A stretch of DNA of 64,000 nt from Hansschlegelia plantiphila (lineage in GTDB: Bacteria; Pseudomonadota; Alphaproteobacteria; Rhizobiales; Methylopilaceae): the NCBI RefSeq assembly GCF_027922265.1, contig NZ_BSFI01000008.1, forward strand, positions 574,001 to 638,000. Reading direction: 5' to 3'. Shown here piece by piece: positions 39,442-48,435 of this stretch (position 1 is its first letter; every line of letters begins with the position of its first letter). The position numbers were made by a program, and so were the translations under genes. Below the pieces are notes generated by a model, which saw only the letters and a list, made by a program, of their open reading frames with translations, was not told the origin of the DNA and searched no databases.

Positions 39442-40710
39442 CTACGTCAGCCAGTCGGGCAGCTGGTCGAGGGCGAGGAGCTCCTCGAGCGTCGGGCGGC
39501 GGCGCACCACCGCTACGCGGTCGCCGTCGACCAGGACTTCCGGGACCAGCGGGCGGGAGTTGTAGGTGCAGGCCTGCACCGCGCCATAGGCGCCGGCCGT
39601 CATGACGGCGAGCAGGTCGCCGGCTTTCGGGACGGCCATCTCGCGGTCGAGCGCGAGATAATCGCCGGTCTCGCAGACCGGGCCGACGACGTCGACGCGG
39701 GCGCGCGTGGCGTCCGGCGCCGGCTCCGCGACCGGCCAGACCTCGTGATAGGCCTCGTAGAGCGTGGGCCGGATCAGGTCGTTCATGCCCGCGTCGACGA
39801 TCACGAAGGTCTTGTCGGCGCCCTGCTTCACGAACAGCACGCGGGTGAGCAGGATCCCGGCGTTGCCGACGATCAGCCGGCCCGGCTCGAAGATCAGCCT
39901 GGCGTCGACGCCCGAGGTCAGGCGCTTCACCATCGCGGCGTAGGCGTCGGGGAGCGGCGGCGGCTCGTTCGAGAGCCGGTAGGGGATGCCGAGCCCGCCC
40001 CCGACGTCGACATGGTCGATGGCGTGGCCGTCGGCGCGCAGCTCGCCGACGAAGCCGACCAGCCGCGCGATCGCGCTCTCGAACGGCGCGAGGTCGGTGA
40101 TCTGGCTGCCGATATGCATGTCGACGCCCGCGACCCGGATCCCCGGCAGCGCCGCGGCCTCGGCGTAGACGGCCCGTGCGCGGTCGATCGGCACGCCGAA
40201 CTTGGTCTCCGACGAGCCGGTCGAGATCTTGGCGTGGGTCTGGGCGTCGACGTCCGGGTTCACCCGCAGCGCGATGTGGGCGGTCTCGCCGCGCTGGGCC
40301 GCGATCTCGGAGAGCAGCCGCAGCTCCGGCTCGCTCTCGACGTTGAAGCACAGGATCTTCGCATCGAGCGCGGCGGCGAGCTCGCCGGCCGTCTTGCCGA
40401 CGCCCGAGAAGGTGATCTTCTCGCCCGGCGTTCCCGCCTTCAGCGCGCGGAGCAGTTCGCCGCCGGAGACCACGTCCATGCCGACGCCGAGGCGCGCGAT
40501 GGTGGCGAGCACCGCCTGGTTGGAGTTCGCCTTGACCGCATAGCAGACGAGGTGGTCGAGGCCGGAAAACGCCTCGTCGAACACGCGGACGTGGCGGCTC
40601 AGCGTCGCCGTCGAATAGACGTAGGCCGGCGTGCCGATCTCGGCCGCGATGCGGGCGAGCGGCGTTCCCTCGGCGTGGAGCGCGCCGTCGACATAGGCGA
40701 AGTGGTGCAT
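39442..40710 (-). CDS. lysA: diaminopimelate decarboxylase
   Basis: 422 residues. It decarboxylates meso-diaminopimelate to lysine using PLP. The PLP-lysine is in CYAVKANSNQAVL; the phosphate-binding glycine loop is VDVGGGLGIPY, and the catalytic cysteine is in VCETGD. The order argH, lptM, lysA, TIGR02302 on one strand, with only 23 bases between lptM and lysA, makes one amino-acid operon conserved in Rhizobiales. Confidence 0.97.
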   Translation of the reverse strand: MHHFAYVDGALHAEGTPLARIAAEIGTPAYVYSTATLSRHVRVFDEAFSGLDHLVCYAVKANSNQAVLATIARLGVGMDVVSGGELLRALKAGTPGEKITFSGVGKTAGELAAALDAKILCFNVESEPELRLLSEIAAQRGETAHIALRVNPDVDAQTHAKISTGSSETKFGVPIDRARAVYAEAAALPGIRVAGVDMHIGSQITDLAPFESAIARLVGFVGELRADGHAIDHVDVGGGLGIPYRLSNEPPPLPDAYAAMVKRLTSGVDARLIFEPGRLIVGNAGILLTRVLFVKQGADKTFVIVDAGMNDLIRPTLYEAYHEVWPVAEPAPDATRARVDVVGPVCETGDYLALDREMAVPKAGDLLAVMTAGAYGAVQACTYNSRPLVPEVLVDGDRVAVVRRRPTLEELLALDQLPDWLT

Positions 40711-40733
40711 GGCTTGGCGCGCCGCCGGCGGGG

Positions 40734-40925
40734 TTAGTTAAGGAGGCCGTCCAGCACGAAGGGCCGGGTCGATTTCTTCGGGCGCTTCGCGGTCGTGCCG
40801 TCGGGCTTGGTGACGGTCTCGACCTGCGTGCCCTGCGGATATTCCGGATCGCCCTTCTTGCCGCAGGCGCCGAGGCAGAGCGCGAGGACGAACAGGCTGG
40901 CTAGGGCGACGGCTCGGCTCGGCAC
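40734..40925 (-). CDS. lptM: small LptM-like lipoprotein
   Basis: 63 residues. Signal peptide with lipobox LGAC (Cys21) followed at once by GKKGDPEYP, the hallmark of the LptM/YifL (Lipoprotein_20) family. LptM assists maturation of the LPS transporter LptD in the outer membrane of enterobacteria; the same role here is inference from family. Lies between argH and lysA, the usual position. Confidence 0.9.
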   Translation of the reverse strand: MPSRAVALASLFVLALCLGACGKKGDPEYPQGTQVETVTKPDGTTAKRPKKSTRPFVLDGLLN

Positions 40926-40958
40926 GGGCTGGTGATCCTCAGATGGGCGCGGCGGACC

Positions 40959-42377
40959 TTAGACGGCCGCCGCACTCTTTTCGAGCGCGGCGGCCTGTTT
41001 CGCAAGCGCCTTGCGCCAGCGGGCGGCCTGGCGGCGGACGTTCGCCGGCGCGGCGCCGCCATAGCTGGTCCGGCTCTTCACGGAATTCACCACGCCGAGC
41101 ACGCCTGCGACGTCGGCCGTGATGCGCGGCTCGATCTCCTGCATCGCCTCGAGCGGCAGCTTCTCGAGCGGCAGCTTCGCCTCAGACGCCTTCGCCACGA
41201 TGCGGCCGGTGACGTGATGGGCCTCGCGGAACGGCATGCCGACGACCCGCACCAGCCAGTCGGCGAGGTCGGTCGCGGTCGCGTAGCCCGCGCCCGCCGA
41301 GCGCTTCATCGCGGCGAGGTTCGGGACCATGTCAGCGACCATGCCGGTCGTCGCGGCGATGCAGAGGTCGAGCGTGTCGAGCGCGTCGAACAGGCCCTCC
41401 TTGTCCTCCTGCATGTCCTTGGAATAGGCGAGCGGCAGGCCCTTCATGACCGTCATCAGCCCGACCAGAGCGCCGATCACCCGGCCGGACTTGCCGCGCA
41501 CGAGCTCGGCGGCGTCCGGGTTGCGCTTCTGCGGCATGATGGACGAGCCGGTCGAGAACCGGTCGGACAGCCGGATGAAGCCGAACTGCGGCGTCGACCA
41601 CAGCACGATCTCCTCGGCGAAGCGCGACAGGTGCCCGGCGCAGATCGCGGCGGCGGAGAGCGTCTCGAGCGCGAAGTCGCGGTCGGCGACGGCGTCGAGC
41701 GAGTTCGCCGTCGGCCGGTCGAAGCCGAGCGCCCGCGCGGTCATCTCGCGGTCGATCGGGAAGGACGTGCCGGCGAGCGCGGCCGAGCCCAGCGGGCATT
41801 CGTTCAGCCGCCTGCGGGCGTCGGACAGACGTCCGCGGTCCCGGCCGATCATCTCGACATAGGCCAGTAGATGGTGGCCGAAGGTCACGGGCTGCGCGCT
41901 CTGCAGATGGGTGAAGCCGGGCATCACCGAGGCCGCGTTCTCGGCGGCCTTATCCACCAGCGCCTGCTGGAGCCGCAGCAGCGAAGCCCCGAGGGCGTCC
42001 AGCGCGTCGCGGACGAACAGCCTGAAGTCGGTCGCGACCTGATCGTTGCGCGAGCGGGCGGTGTGCAGACGCCCGGCGGCTGGGCCCACGATCTCCGCTA
42101 GCCGGCTCTCGACGTTCATGTGGATGTCTTCGAGCGCTCGCGAGAAGGTGAACTCGCCGCTCTCGATCTCGGCCAGGACCTCGTCCAGACCCTTGGTGAT
42201 CGCGGCGGCGTCGGCCTTCGACACGATGCCGGTCGCGGCCAGCATCGCGACATGCGCCTTGGAGCCGGCGATGTCCTGGGCGTAGAAGCGGCGGTCGAAA
42301 TCAATCGACGCGTTGATGGCCTCCAGCACCGCGTCCGGCCCTTCGGCGAACCGGCCGCCCCACATCGCGTTGCTCAT
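40959..42377 (-). CDS. argH: argininosuccinate lyase
   Basis: 472 residues. It splits argininosuccinate to arginine and fumarate. The fumarase-superfamily signature [12 protein letters not shown] is present, with TARSRNDQV and [14 protein letters not shown] (catalytic histidine region) before it. N-terminus [21 protein letters not shown] is typical. First gene of the argH-lptM-lysA operon and divergent from tlpA, 53 bases away. Confidence 0.97.
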   Translation of the reverse strand: MSNAMWGGRFAEGPDAVLEAINASIDFDRRFYAQDIAGSKAHVAMLAATGIVSKADAAAITKGLDEVLAEIESGEFTFSRALEDIHMNVESRLAEIVGPAAGRLHTARSRNDQVATDFRLFVRDALDALGASLLRLQQALVDKAAENAASVMPGFTHLQSAQPVTFGHHLLAYVEMIGRDRGRLSDARRRLNECPLGSAALAGTSFPIDREMTARALGFDRPTANSLDAVADRDFALETLSAAAICAGHLSRFAEEIVLWSTPQFGFIRLSDRFSTGSSIMPQKRNPDAAELVRGKSGRVIGALVGLMTVMKGLPLAYSKDMQEDKEGLFDALDTLDLCIAATTGMVADMVPNLAAMKRSAGAGYATATDLADWLVRVVGMPFREAHHVTGRIVAKASEAKLPLEKLPLEAMQEIEPRITADVAGVLGVVNSVKSRTSYGGAAPANVRRQAARWRKALAKQAAALEKSAAAV

Positions 42378-42430
42378 CGTTCCCGCGTCCTGACGCCCGG
42401 CGGCGCCGCCGGGTCACGAGGTTGAAGTCC

Positions 42431-43075
42431 ATGCCCGAAACGGCCGCCCGTCCGCGCCGCCCGCTCTTCCGCATAGGCCTGATCGCAGCCGGCGCCGCGC
42501 TTGGGCTGGGCGCGCTCGCCCTATACGGGATCGGCGCCGGCGACAAGGCCGGGCCATGCGCCGCCAGCCCCGAAACGCTCGCCGCGATCAGCAAATCGGC
42601 GACCGGGGAACTGGCGGGGGTCGTGACCCCCTCCTCGCCGCGGCCGCTGCCGGCGCTGGCGTTCAAGGACGGCGACGGGGCCGATGTGGATATGACCCGC
42701 TTCCACGGCAAGGTCGTGCTGCTGAACCTGTGGGCGACCTGGTGCGCGCCTTGCCGCAAGGAGATGCCGGCGCTCGACGCGCTCGAGCGCGCCAAGGGCG
42801 GCGCGGACTTCGCGGTCGTTCCAGTCTCGCTCGATCTCGGCTCCGTCGACAAGCCGCGCGCCTTCCTGAAGGAGATCGGGGCCCGGAACCTGCCGCTCTA
42901 TGTGGATTCGACGGGCAAGACGCTGCAGGCGCTCAAGGCGGTCGGCCGCGGCACGGGGCTGCCGACGACGCTCATCCTCGACCGCGCCGGCTGCGAGATC
43001 GGCTATCTGCCCGGCCCCGCGGAATGGGCGAGCGAAGAAGGGCGGAAGCTGATCGAGGCCGCGCTGGGGAAATAA
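42431..43075 (+). CDS. tlpA: thiol:disulfide interchange protein TlpA-like
   Basis: 214 residues from ATG 42431, with GAGG nine bases before. An N-terminal anchor (IGLIAAGAALGLGALALYGIG, core AAGAALGLGALALYG) places the thioredoxin domain in the periplasm. Active site WCAPCRKE and cis-Pro region GLPTTLI are intact. In Bradyrhizobium, TlpA reduces partners needed for cytochrome aa3 biogenesis. Divergent position next to argH is conserved in Rhizobiales. A TTG nine bases upstream is in frame but has no spacing for a ribosome site. Confidence 0.93.
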   Translation: MPETAARPRRPLFRIGLIAAGAALGLGALALYGIGAGDKAGPCAASPETLAAISKSATGELAGVVTPSSPRPLPALAFKDGDGADVDMTRFHGKVVLLNLWATWCAPCRKEMPALDALERAKGGADFAVVPVSLDLGSVDKPRAFLKEIGARNLPLYVDSTGKTLQALKAVGRGTGLPTTLILDRAGCEIGYLPGPAEWASEEGRKLIEAALGK

Positions 43076-43095
43076 GGCTTCGACGGAGGAGCTCT

Positions 43096-44070
43096 CTACG
43101 GCCGAACCAGGATCTTCCCCCGCGCCTCGCGGCGGGCGATCCGTGAGATGGCGTCGGCCGTCTCGCTGAGCGGGAGCACGAGGTCGACATGGGCGGAGAC
43201 CTCGCCGGCGGCGGCCCAGTCGAACAGGCGCGCGAGTTCGGCGCGGTGAAGGGCCGGCTCCCGCGCGGCGTGCGCGCTCCAGAACACGCCGCGGATGTCG
43301 GCGCCCTTCAGCATCGGCAGGTTGAGCGGCAGCTTCGGGATGTCGCCGGCGGCGAAGCCGATGACGAGGTGCCGGCCGCGCCAGGCGAGCGCGCGGACCG
43401 CGGCCTCGGTCGCCTCTCCGCCGACGGGATCGTAGACCACGTCGACGCCGTTTCCCCCGGTCAGCTCCTTCAGCCGCAGCTTCAGGTCCTCTTTCGTGTA
43501 GTCGACGACCTCGTCGGCGCCGCGCTCGCGGGCGAAGGCGAGCCTGTCGGCCGAGGAGGCGCAGGCGATCACCCGCGCGCCGAGCAGCTTGCCGATCTCG
43601 ACCGCGGCGAGCCCCGCGCCGCCGCTCGCGCCGAGCACCGCGAGCGTCTCGCCGCGCTTCAGCGCCCCGCGGTCGGCCAGCGCGTGCAGCGTGGTGCCGT
43701 AGGCGATGATGAGCCCCGCCGCGCGGTCCAGGTCGAGGTCGAGCGGAACCAGCGTCAGCGCCTCGGCCTTGGCGAGGACCTTGTCCCGGCAGCAGCCATG
43801 GCCGAGATAGCCGGCGACCCTGTCGCCCACCGCCAGCCCCTCGACGCCCTCGCCGACGGACGAAACGACCCCCGCCATCTCGCCGCCGGGCGAGAACGGC
43901 AGATCGGGCTTCGACTGGTAGCGGCCGGCGATGATCAGCGTGTCGAAGAAGTTGAGCGCGGCGTAGGCGACGTCGACCACGACTTCGCCGGGGCCGGGCT
44001 GCGGATCGGGCAGTTCGACGAATTGAAGAGCCTCGGGACCCCCGAGTTCGATGCAGAGAACCGCTTTCAC
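43096..44070 (-). CDS. NADPH:quinone oxidoreductase family protein
   Basis: 324 residues, zinc-free medium-chain reductase. The GroES-like domain has AYAALNFFDTLIIAGRYQSKP (core NFFDTLIIAGRY) and PGGEMAGVVSSVG; the Rossmann motif is LAVLGASGGAGLAAVEIGK with RGADEVVDYT after it. Members reduce quinones or act as enoyl reductases; substrate unknown. It lies ten bases downstream of the sigma-factor gene on the same strand, so the two are probably cotranscribed. Confidence 0.9.
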   Translation of the reverse strand: MKAVLCIELGGPEALQFVELPDPQPGPGEVVVDVAYAALNFFDTLIIAGRYQSKPDLPFSPGGEMAGVVSSVGEGVEGLAVGDRVAGYLGHGCCRDKVLAKAEALTLVPLDLDLDRAAGLIIAYGTTLHALADRGALKRGETLAVLGASGGAGLAAVEIGKLLGARVIACASSADRLAFARERGADEVVDYTKEDLKLRLKELTGGNGVDVVYDPVGGEATEAAVRALAWRGRHLVIGFAAGDIPKLPLNLPMLKGADIRGVFWSAHAAREPALHRAELARLFDWAAAGEVSAHVDLVLPLSETADAISRIARREARGKILVRP

Positions 44071-44080
44071 GAATGAAGCC

Positions 44081-44659
44081 TCAAGATACGTCCGCGACGC
44101 CCTCGGCCTCGAGGCTGCGGCGCAGCCGGCCGAAGGCCAGTCGAATGCGGGACTTGACGGTGCCGAGCGGCAGGCCGGTCTCGGCCGCGATCTCGCTGTG
44201 CGAGCGCTCCTCGAAGAAGGCGAGGCGGACCAGCGACACCTGCTCCGGCGGCAGCGACTTCATGGCGCGGCGGATGAAGCCCTCGCGCTCGCGGGCGGAG
44301 GCCGCCTCGTCGGGCTGGGGGGCGTCGTCGAGCGGCGCCGCGACGTCGTCGATGTCGACCGTTGTCCCGCGGGCGCGGCGCAGCAGGTCGATGCGCCGGT
44401 TGCGGGCGATGCGATAGAGCCAGGTCCCGACCGAGGAGCGCGTGGGATCGAACGAATCCGCCTTGCGCCACAGCGCGGCCATCGCGTCCTGGCTGATCTC
44501 CTCGGCGAGCGAGGGATCGGCGCCCAGTCGCTGCAGATAGGCGGAAAGCCTGGGCGCGTAATGGTCGAAAAGCATGGCGAAGGCGGCCTTGTCCCGGTCC
44601 GCGGCGACGCGCGCGACCAGCCGGGCCATTTCCGAAGCGATGTCCGATGACGAGATCAT
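44081..44659 (-). CDS. ECF-type RNA polymerase sigma factor
   Basis: 192 residues. Region 2 (about residues 22-92) reads FDHYAPRLSAYLQRLG, AEEISQDAMAALWRKADSF and VGTWLYRIARNRRIDLLRR (core WLYRIARNRRIDLLRR). Region 4 (about 132-185) reads SLPPEQVSLVRLAFFEERSHSEIA and GTVKSRIRLAFGRLR. Such factors normally come with an anti-sigma gene directly downstream; here a quinone oxidoreductase follows instead. The 258-base divergent gap to the IalB gene shows no clear promoter to me. Confidence 0.93.
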   Translation of the reverse strand: MISSSDIASEMARLVARVAADRDKAAFAMLFDHYAPRLSAYLQRLGADPSLAEEISQDAMAALWRKADSFDPTRSSVGTWLYRIARNRRIDLLRRARGTTVDIDDVAAPLDDAPQPDEAASAREREGFIRRAMKSLPPEQVSLVRLAFFEERSHSEIAAETGLPLGTVKSRIRLAFGRLRRSLEAEGVADVS

Positions 44660-44917
44660 CGTTCGCGACGCCTTCGCTCTTCACCGTTTCACGCCCCGTG
44701 ACGATATCATAGGGCGGCCCGCGCCGACGTCAGGACTAAAGCACGTCCTTTTGCGCGAGCCTACCGGTGCGAAGACTGGTCAAATTTTCTAAACCTTTGC
44801 CGTAGATTCATTTTGGACGCCCTTCGGCGGCCCGCGACGCGGAGCCGCCGGCCGTGGGGGTCTCTTGGGAACGCTGCGACGCCCTTGCGGTCGCCGCCGG
44901 AAATCGAAAGCGACGCC

Positions 44918-45481
44918 ATGACCGACCGCCTCCGCTCCGCCGTCTTTCTCGCCGCTACGCTGATCGCTTTCACGGCAGGCGGCGCGGCGCACGCGCAGAC
45001 CGCGCCCGCTGCGACCGTCCAGCCGACCTCGATCGGCGAGTTCAAGGACTGGACCGCCTATGCGGCGCCGGTGAAGGGCGGCAAGGTCTGCTACGCGCTC
45101 GCCAATCCCGAAGAGGGACGACGGCGCGCCGCCAAGCCGTCGAACGCGTTCTTCTTCGTGTCGAACCGGCCGCAGGAGGGAATCGTGAACGAGGTCAGCG
45201 TCACGCCGGGCTTCACGCTCAAGGCCGACAGCGCGGTCGAGGTCGACATCGACGGCGTCGACTTCAAGATGGCGCCGCGCGGCGACGGCGCCTTCATGAA
45301 CACCAACGAGGAGCAGGCCGCGATGGTCAAAGCCATGCGGGAGGGCCGCCGCGACATGAAGATCAAGCTGACGCCGACCCGCGGCCGCGCCACGACGCAG
45401 GTCTATTCGCTCTCGGGCGTGGCCGGCGCGATCGACAAGATCAACGCCGAATGCCGCCCGGCCGCCGCCAAGGCGCGGTGA
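44918..45481 (+). CDS. invasion-associated locus B (IalB)-family periplasmic protein
   Basis: 187 residues from ATG 44918. A cleavable signal peptide ends in HAQ (AGGAAHAQ). The mature domain shows the IalB pattern: FKDWTAYAAPVKGGKVCYALANPE (core DWTAYAAPVKGGKVCY), VSVTPGFTLK and KAMREGRRDMKIKL. Named after a Bartonella invasion protein, but the family is widespread in free-living Rhizobiales and its function there is unknown. Divergent from the sigma factor. Confidence 0.88.
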   Translation: MTDRLRSAVFLAATLIAFTAGGAAHAQTAPAATVQPTSIGEFKDWTAYAAPVKGGKVCYALANPEEGRRRAAKPSNAFFFVSNRPQEGIVNEVSVTPGFTLKADSAVEVDIDGVDFKMAPRGDGAFMNTNEEQAAMVKAMREGRRDMKIKLTPTRGRATTQVYSLSGVAGAIDKINAECRPAAAKAR

Positions 45482-45521
45482 GGACTGCGAGAAAAGCGGC
45501 CGTTCCGGAACGGGTTCCGCT

Positions 45522-46487
45522 TTAGCCTGCGCGCGCCCTCGGGTGAAACGCGGCGTGGATCGCCATCAGGCGTGCGCCGTCGACCTCGGTGTAGATCTGC
45601 GTGGTCGACAGGCTGGCGTGGCCGAGCAGCTCCTGGATGGTCCGAAGGTCGCCCCCGCGCGCGAGCAGGTGGGTCGCGAAGGAGTGGCGCAGCGCATGCG
45701 GCGTCGCTGTGTCGGGCAGGCCGAGGCCGCCGCGCATGCGCGCCACCGCCTGCTGAACGATGCGCGGGTTGAGCGGACCGCCCTTGGCGCCCACGAACAG
45801 CGGCCCCTCGGGCTTCAGGCTCCATGGGCACTGCGCGAGATAGGCGGCCACCGCCTCCTGCACGGCGGCGATCACCGGCAGCTGACGCCGCTTGGAGCCC
45901 TTGCCCAGCACCTCGATGCGGTCGACGCCGGGAACCGGCGCCTCGGCGCGCGTCAGCGACAGCGCCTCGGAAATGCGCAGGCCGCAGCCGTAGAGCAGCG
46001 CCAGCACCGCGGCGTCGCGGGCGAGCACCCAGTCGGCCCTCTCTTCGCCGGCGCGGGTCTCTGCGTCGAGCATCTTGCGGGCCGCAGGGGGCGAGATCGG
46101 CTTCGGCAGGCTGCGCGCGATCTTCGGCGAGCGGACGGCCGCGAAGGCCGAGGCCTCGCCGCGCCCGGTCAGCGCCAGCCTGCGGGCGAAGGAGCGCGAG
46201 GCGGCGAGGCCGCGCATCAGCGAGCGGCTCTGGAGGCCGTCGTTCCGGCGCGCGGAGAGGAAGGCGCGGATGTCTCGCGGGGTGAGGGAGACCAGATCGG
46301 CGAGCGTCGCAGGCGCCCCGAGATGGGTCTGCAGGAAGCCGAGGAAGATGCGCACGTCCCGACCGTAGGCCTCGACGGTGTGCGGCGAGAGCCTGCGCTC
46401 GTTCGCGAGGCCCGACAGCCAGTCGGCGTAAGCCGCTCGGACGTCCTCGGCGGCGGGAAGAATTGCGGAGGCTGAAGGCTCGGACAT
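45522..46487 (-). CDS. xerC: tyrosine recombinase XerC
   Basis: 321 residues. A SAM-like N-terminal core-binding domain (about 12-115) precedes the catalytic domain. Catalytic residues are visible in LLYGCGLRISEAL (Arg), LGKGSKRRQLPV (Lys), HALRHSFATHLLARG (His, Arg), LGHASLSTTQIYTEVD (His, Tyr). With XerD it resolves chromosome dimers at dif. It stands in a housekeeping context, with no phage or integron gene nearby, so I read it as the chromosomal XerC rather than an integrase. Confidence 0.93.
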   Translation of the reverse strand: MSEPSASAILPAAEDVRAAYADWLSGLANERRLSPHTVEAYGRDVRIFLGFLQTHLGAPATLADLVSLTPRDIRAFLSARRNDGLQSRSLMRGLAASRSFARRLALTGRGEASAFAAVRSPKIARSLPKPISPPAARKMLDAETRAGEERADWVLARDAAVLALLYGCGLRISEALSLTRAEAPVPGVDRIEVLGKGSKRRQLPVIAAVQEAVAAYLAQCPWSLKPEGPLFVGAKGGPLNPRIVQQAVARMRGGLGLPDTATPHALRHSFATHLLARGGDLRTIQELLGHASLSTTQIYTEVDGARLMAIHAAFHPRARAG

Positions 46488-46531
46488 GGCGCCAGCCTAG
46501 CGCGAGGCCCTTAAGCGGGTCTCACCAAACG

Positions 46532-46562
46532 AAAAAGCCCCGCGCGAATGAACGCGCAGGGC
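46532..46562 (-). terminator. Rho-independent terminator of the DUF1236 gene
   Basis: On the minus strand GCCCTGCGCG, loop TTCATT, CGCGCGGGGC with one mismatch, followed by TTTTT (46532-46536). It lies 27 bases after the gene's stop codon. Confidence 0.8.
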
Positions 46563-46588
46563 CTTTCCTTGAGATCGGATCGGACATC

Positions 46589-46972
46589 TTACTCGACGAC
46601 TTCGACGACCTTACGCTTCGACGACACGATGTAGCGACGGTCGTTCACCACGGTGTAGCTGTAGTCGGTGTCCGGAACGCTGTAGATTTCGACGTCTTCC
46701 GGCAGGGTGGAGCCGACCTGGACGTCGCCCTCATAACGGATGGAGGGACGCTGCTCCTTCACGACGTATTCGTGGACCTCGCGGGGCGGGGCCATGGCGG
46801 TGCCGACCACCGCGCCGGCGACGCCGCCGACGGCCGCTCCTACGGGACCGCCGACGATGGCTCCGGTGACGGCGCCGCCGGCGGCGCCGCTAACGGTGCC
46901 CTCCTGGGCGTAAGCTGCGACAGGAGCGGCGGCGGCAACGGCGAGTGCAAAAGCAATGGTGCGAGTGCGCAT
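46589..46972 (-). CDS. DUF1236 domain secreted glycine-zipper protein
   Basis: 127 residues from ATG 46972, with GAGGAAG as a clear ribosome site. Signal peptide ends AYAQ. A glycine-zipper stretch GAAGGAVTGAIVGGPVGAAVGGVAGAVVG (core GAIVGGPVGAAVGG) may span or insert in a membrane. The C-terminal DUF1236 domain contains YVVKEQRPSI, VQVGSTLPEDVEIYSVPD and YRYIVSSKRKVVEV-like sequence (here RRYIVSSKRKVVEVVE). Function unknown; common in Bradyrhizobium/Methylobacterium relatives. Confidence 0.87.
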   Translation of the reverse strand: MRTRTIAFALAVAAAAPVAAYAQEGTVSGAAGGAVTGAIVGGPVGAAVGGVAGAVVGTAMAPPREVHEYVVKEQRPSIRYEGDVQVGSTLPEDVEIYSVPDTDYSYTVVNDRRYIVSSKRKVVEVVE

Positions 46973-47196
46973 CTTGGTGTCTTCCTCGGTTGTTATTCCG
47001 CCCACCATCGAAACGCGGTATGTGAAAAAACGTTCCGGACAGTCGATCCTCACATTATGTTTCGGTTCGTGAGGCTCGGCCGGCCGTCGCCGTGTCGTCG
47101 CGCTGTCCGGTCGGCGACAGGACTTCGATGCAACTCAATTCCTCGCGTAATAATTTGAACCGAGCGCGCTTGTAGCGACGTTTGCCGGAGGACGAG

Positions 47197-47439
47197 ATGA
47201 AAGTGGCCCTGATGCTTCTTGCGCTGCTGGCGCTCGCGGGTTGCGCGACTCCGGAGCAACTGGCGGAGGCCGACAAGCAGAAATGCCGCGGCTACGGCAT
47301 GAGGCCGGGGACGGAGGCCTTCGCGAACTGCCGCATGACGCTCGACGTCGAGCGCCGACGCGAGCTGAGGCGCGCGTTCGACGATCCCTATTTCGGCCGC
47401 GGCTACGGACCCTATGGCGGAGGCCCGTTCTGGTATTGA
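47197..47439 (+). CDS. small lipoprotein of unknown function
   Basis: 80 residues from ATG 47197, with GGAGGA at 47187-47192. Signal peptide with lipobox LAGC (Cys16). The mature part has two cysteines (KCRGYGMRPG and FANCRMTL) that could form a disulphide, then a Gly/Tyr-rich end YFGRGYGPYGGGPFWY. Similar tiny lipoproteins of the form KCxxYGxxxGTxxFAxCxM are common in Rhizobiales but uncharacterised. Confidence 0.85.
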   Translation: MKVALMLLALLALAGCATPEQLAEADKQKCRGYGMRPGTEAFANCRMTLDVERRRELRRAFDDPYFGRGYGPYGGGPFWY

Positions 47440-47470
47440 GCCATCAGTCCTGATGGCGGGACCAGAACGG

Positions 47471-47559
47471 CGTCGTCCTCCGGCTTGACCGGAGGATCCA
47501 TCTTGGAGCTCGAGCGCTACGCTCGAACATGGGTGGTCCGGTCAGGCCGGACCACGACG
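47471..47559. repeat. three-hairpin palindromic intergenic element
   Basis: Outer arms CGTCGT (47471-47476) and ACGACG (47554-47559) enclose three stem-loops: CCTCCGG-CTTGA-CCGGAGG (47477-47495), CGAGCG-CTA-CGCTCG (47511-47525) and GGTCCGG-TCAGG-CCGGACC (47535-47553). The whole can fold as a four-way cruciform. It lies between a convergent lipoprotein gene and tal. Form matches REP/BIME-like repeats. Confidence 0.75.
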
Positions 47560-47582
47560 GCGCGCGGCGAGGCGGACCCGCC

Positions 47583-48239
47583 TCACTCGATGGTCTGGCC
47601 GGTCTTCGCCCAGTCGGCGACGAACTGCTCGAGGCCCTTGTCGGTCAGAGGATGCTTGACGAGGCTCTTGAGCGTCGAGGGCGGGATCGTCGCGACGTCG
47701 GCGCCGGCCTTGGCGGCGTCCTTGACGTGGTTCACGCCGCGGATCGAGGCGGCGAGGATCTCCGTCGAGAAGTCAGGATAGTTATCGTAGATCGTGCGGA
47801 TGTCCTGAATCAGCTCCATGCCGTCGATGCCCATGTCGTCGAGCCTGCCGACGAAGGGCGAGACGAAGGTCGCGCCGGCCTTGGCGGCGAGCAGCGCCTG
47901 CGGCGCGCTGAAGCAGAGCGTGACGTTGACCATCGTGCCGTCCGACGTCAGCGCCTTGCAGGCCTTGAGCCCGTCCCAGGTGAGCGGCACCTTGACCGTG
48001 ACGTTGTCGGCGATCTTCCGCAGGATCTCGGCCTGCTTCATGATCGTCTCGTAGTCGGTGGCGCTGACCTCGGCCGACACCGGACCGTCGACGACGTCGC
48101 AGATGTCCTTGATGATCTCCTTGAAGGGCCGGTTGGCCTTCAGCACGAGCGAGGGATTGGTGGTCACGCCGTCGAGCACGCCCATGGCGGCGAGTTCGCG
48201 GATCTCGCCGATGTCGGCGGTGTCGACAAAGAATTTCAT
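47583..48239 (-). CDS. tal: transaldolase, short TalC/FSA type
   Basis: 218 residues. A single TIM-barrel of the fructose-6-phosphate aldolase/transaldolase subfamily. [24 protein letters not shown] and the Schiff-base lysine Lys83 in [15 protein letters not shown] are diagnostic. It transfers dihydroxyacetone units in the pentose-phosphate pathway; some relatives are F6P aldolases, and sequence alone does not settle which. Monocistronic, upstream of (and divergent from) priA. Confidence 0.94.
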   Translation of the reverse strand: MKFFVDTADIGEIRELAAMGVLDGVTTNPSLVLKANRPFKEIIKDICDVVDGPVSAEVSATDYETIMKQAEILRKIADNVTVKVPLTWDGLKACKALTSDGTMVNVTLCFSAPQALLAAKAGATFVSPFVGRLDDMGIDGMELIQDIRTIYDNYPDFSTEILAASIRGVNHVKDAAKAGADVATIPPSTLKSLVKHPLTDKGLEQFVADWAKTGQTIE

Positions 48240-48435
48240 CGCGGAAAGGTCCTCGGTTCAAAAAGATCGGCGGCGCGGCGGCGTCTCGAACATCACTTGG
48301 CGCGGGGGCCAGCCTCGCGCAAGGCGATTCGGCCGGGACGCGGGGCTGCGTCCGGCGCGCAGCGCTTGACGCAGGCGGCGCCTTGCGAGGAAGAGGCGGG
48401 CCTCGCCTCCTCGAACAGGACGTCCCGTTCATCCC

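Noticed and set aside
45522..46487. tyrosine recombinase as an integrase of a mobile element
   Set aside because: Size, N-terminus and housekeeping surroundings fit XerC; no attachment-site repeat, phage or resistance genes nearby.
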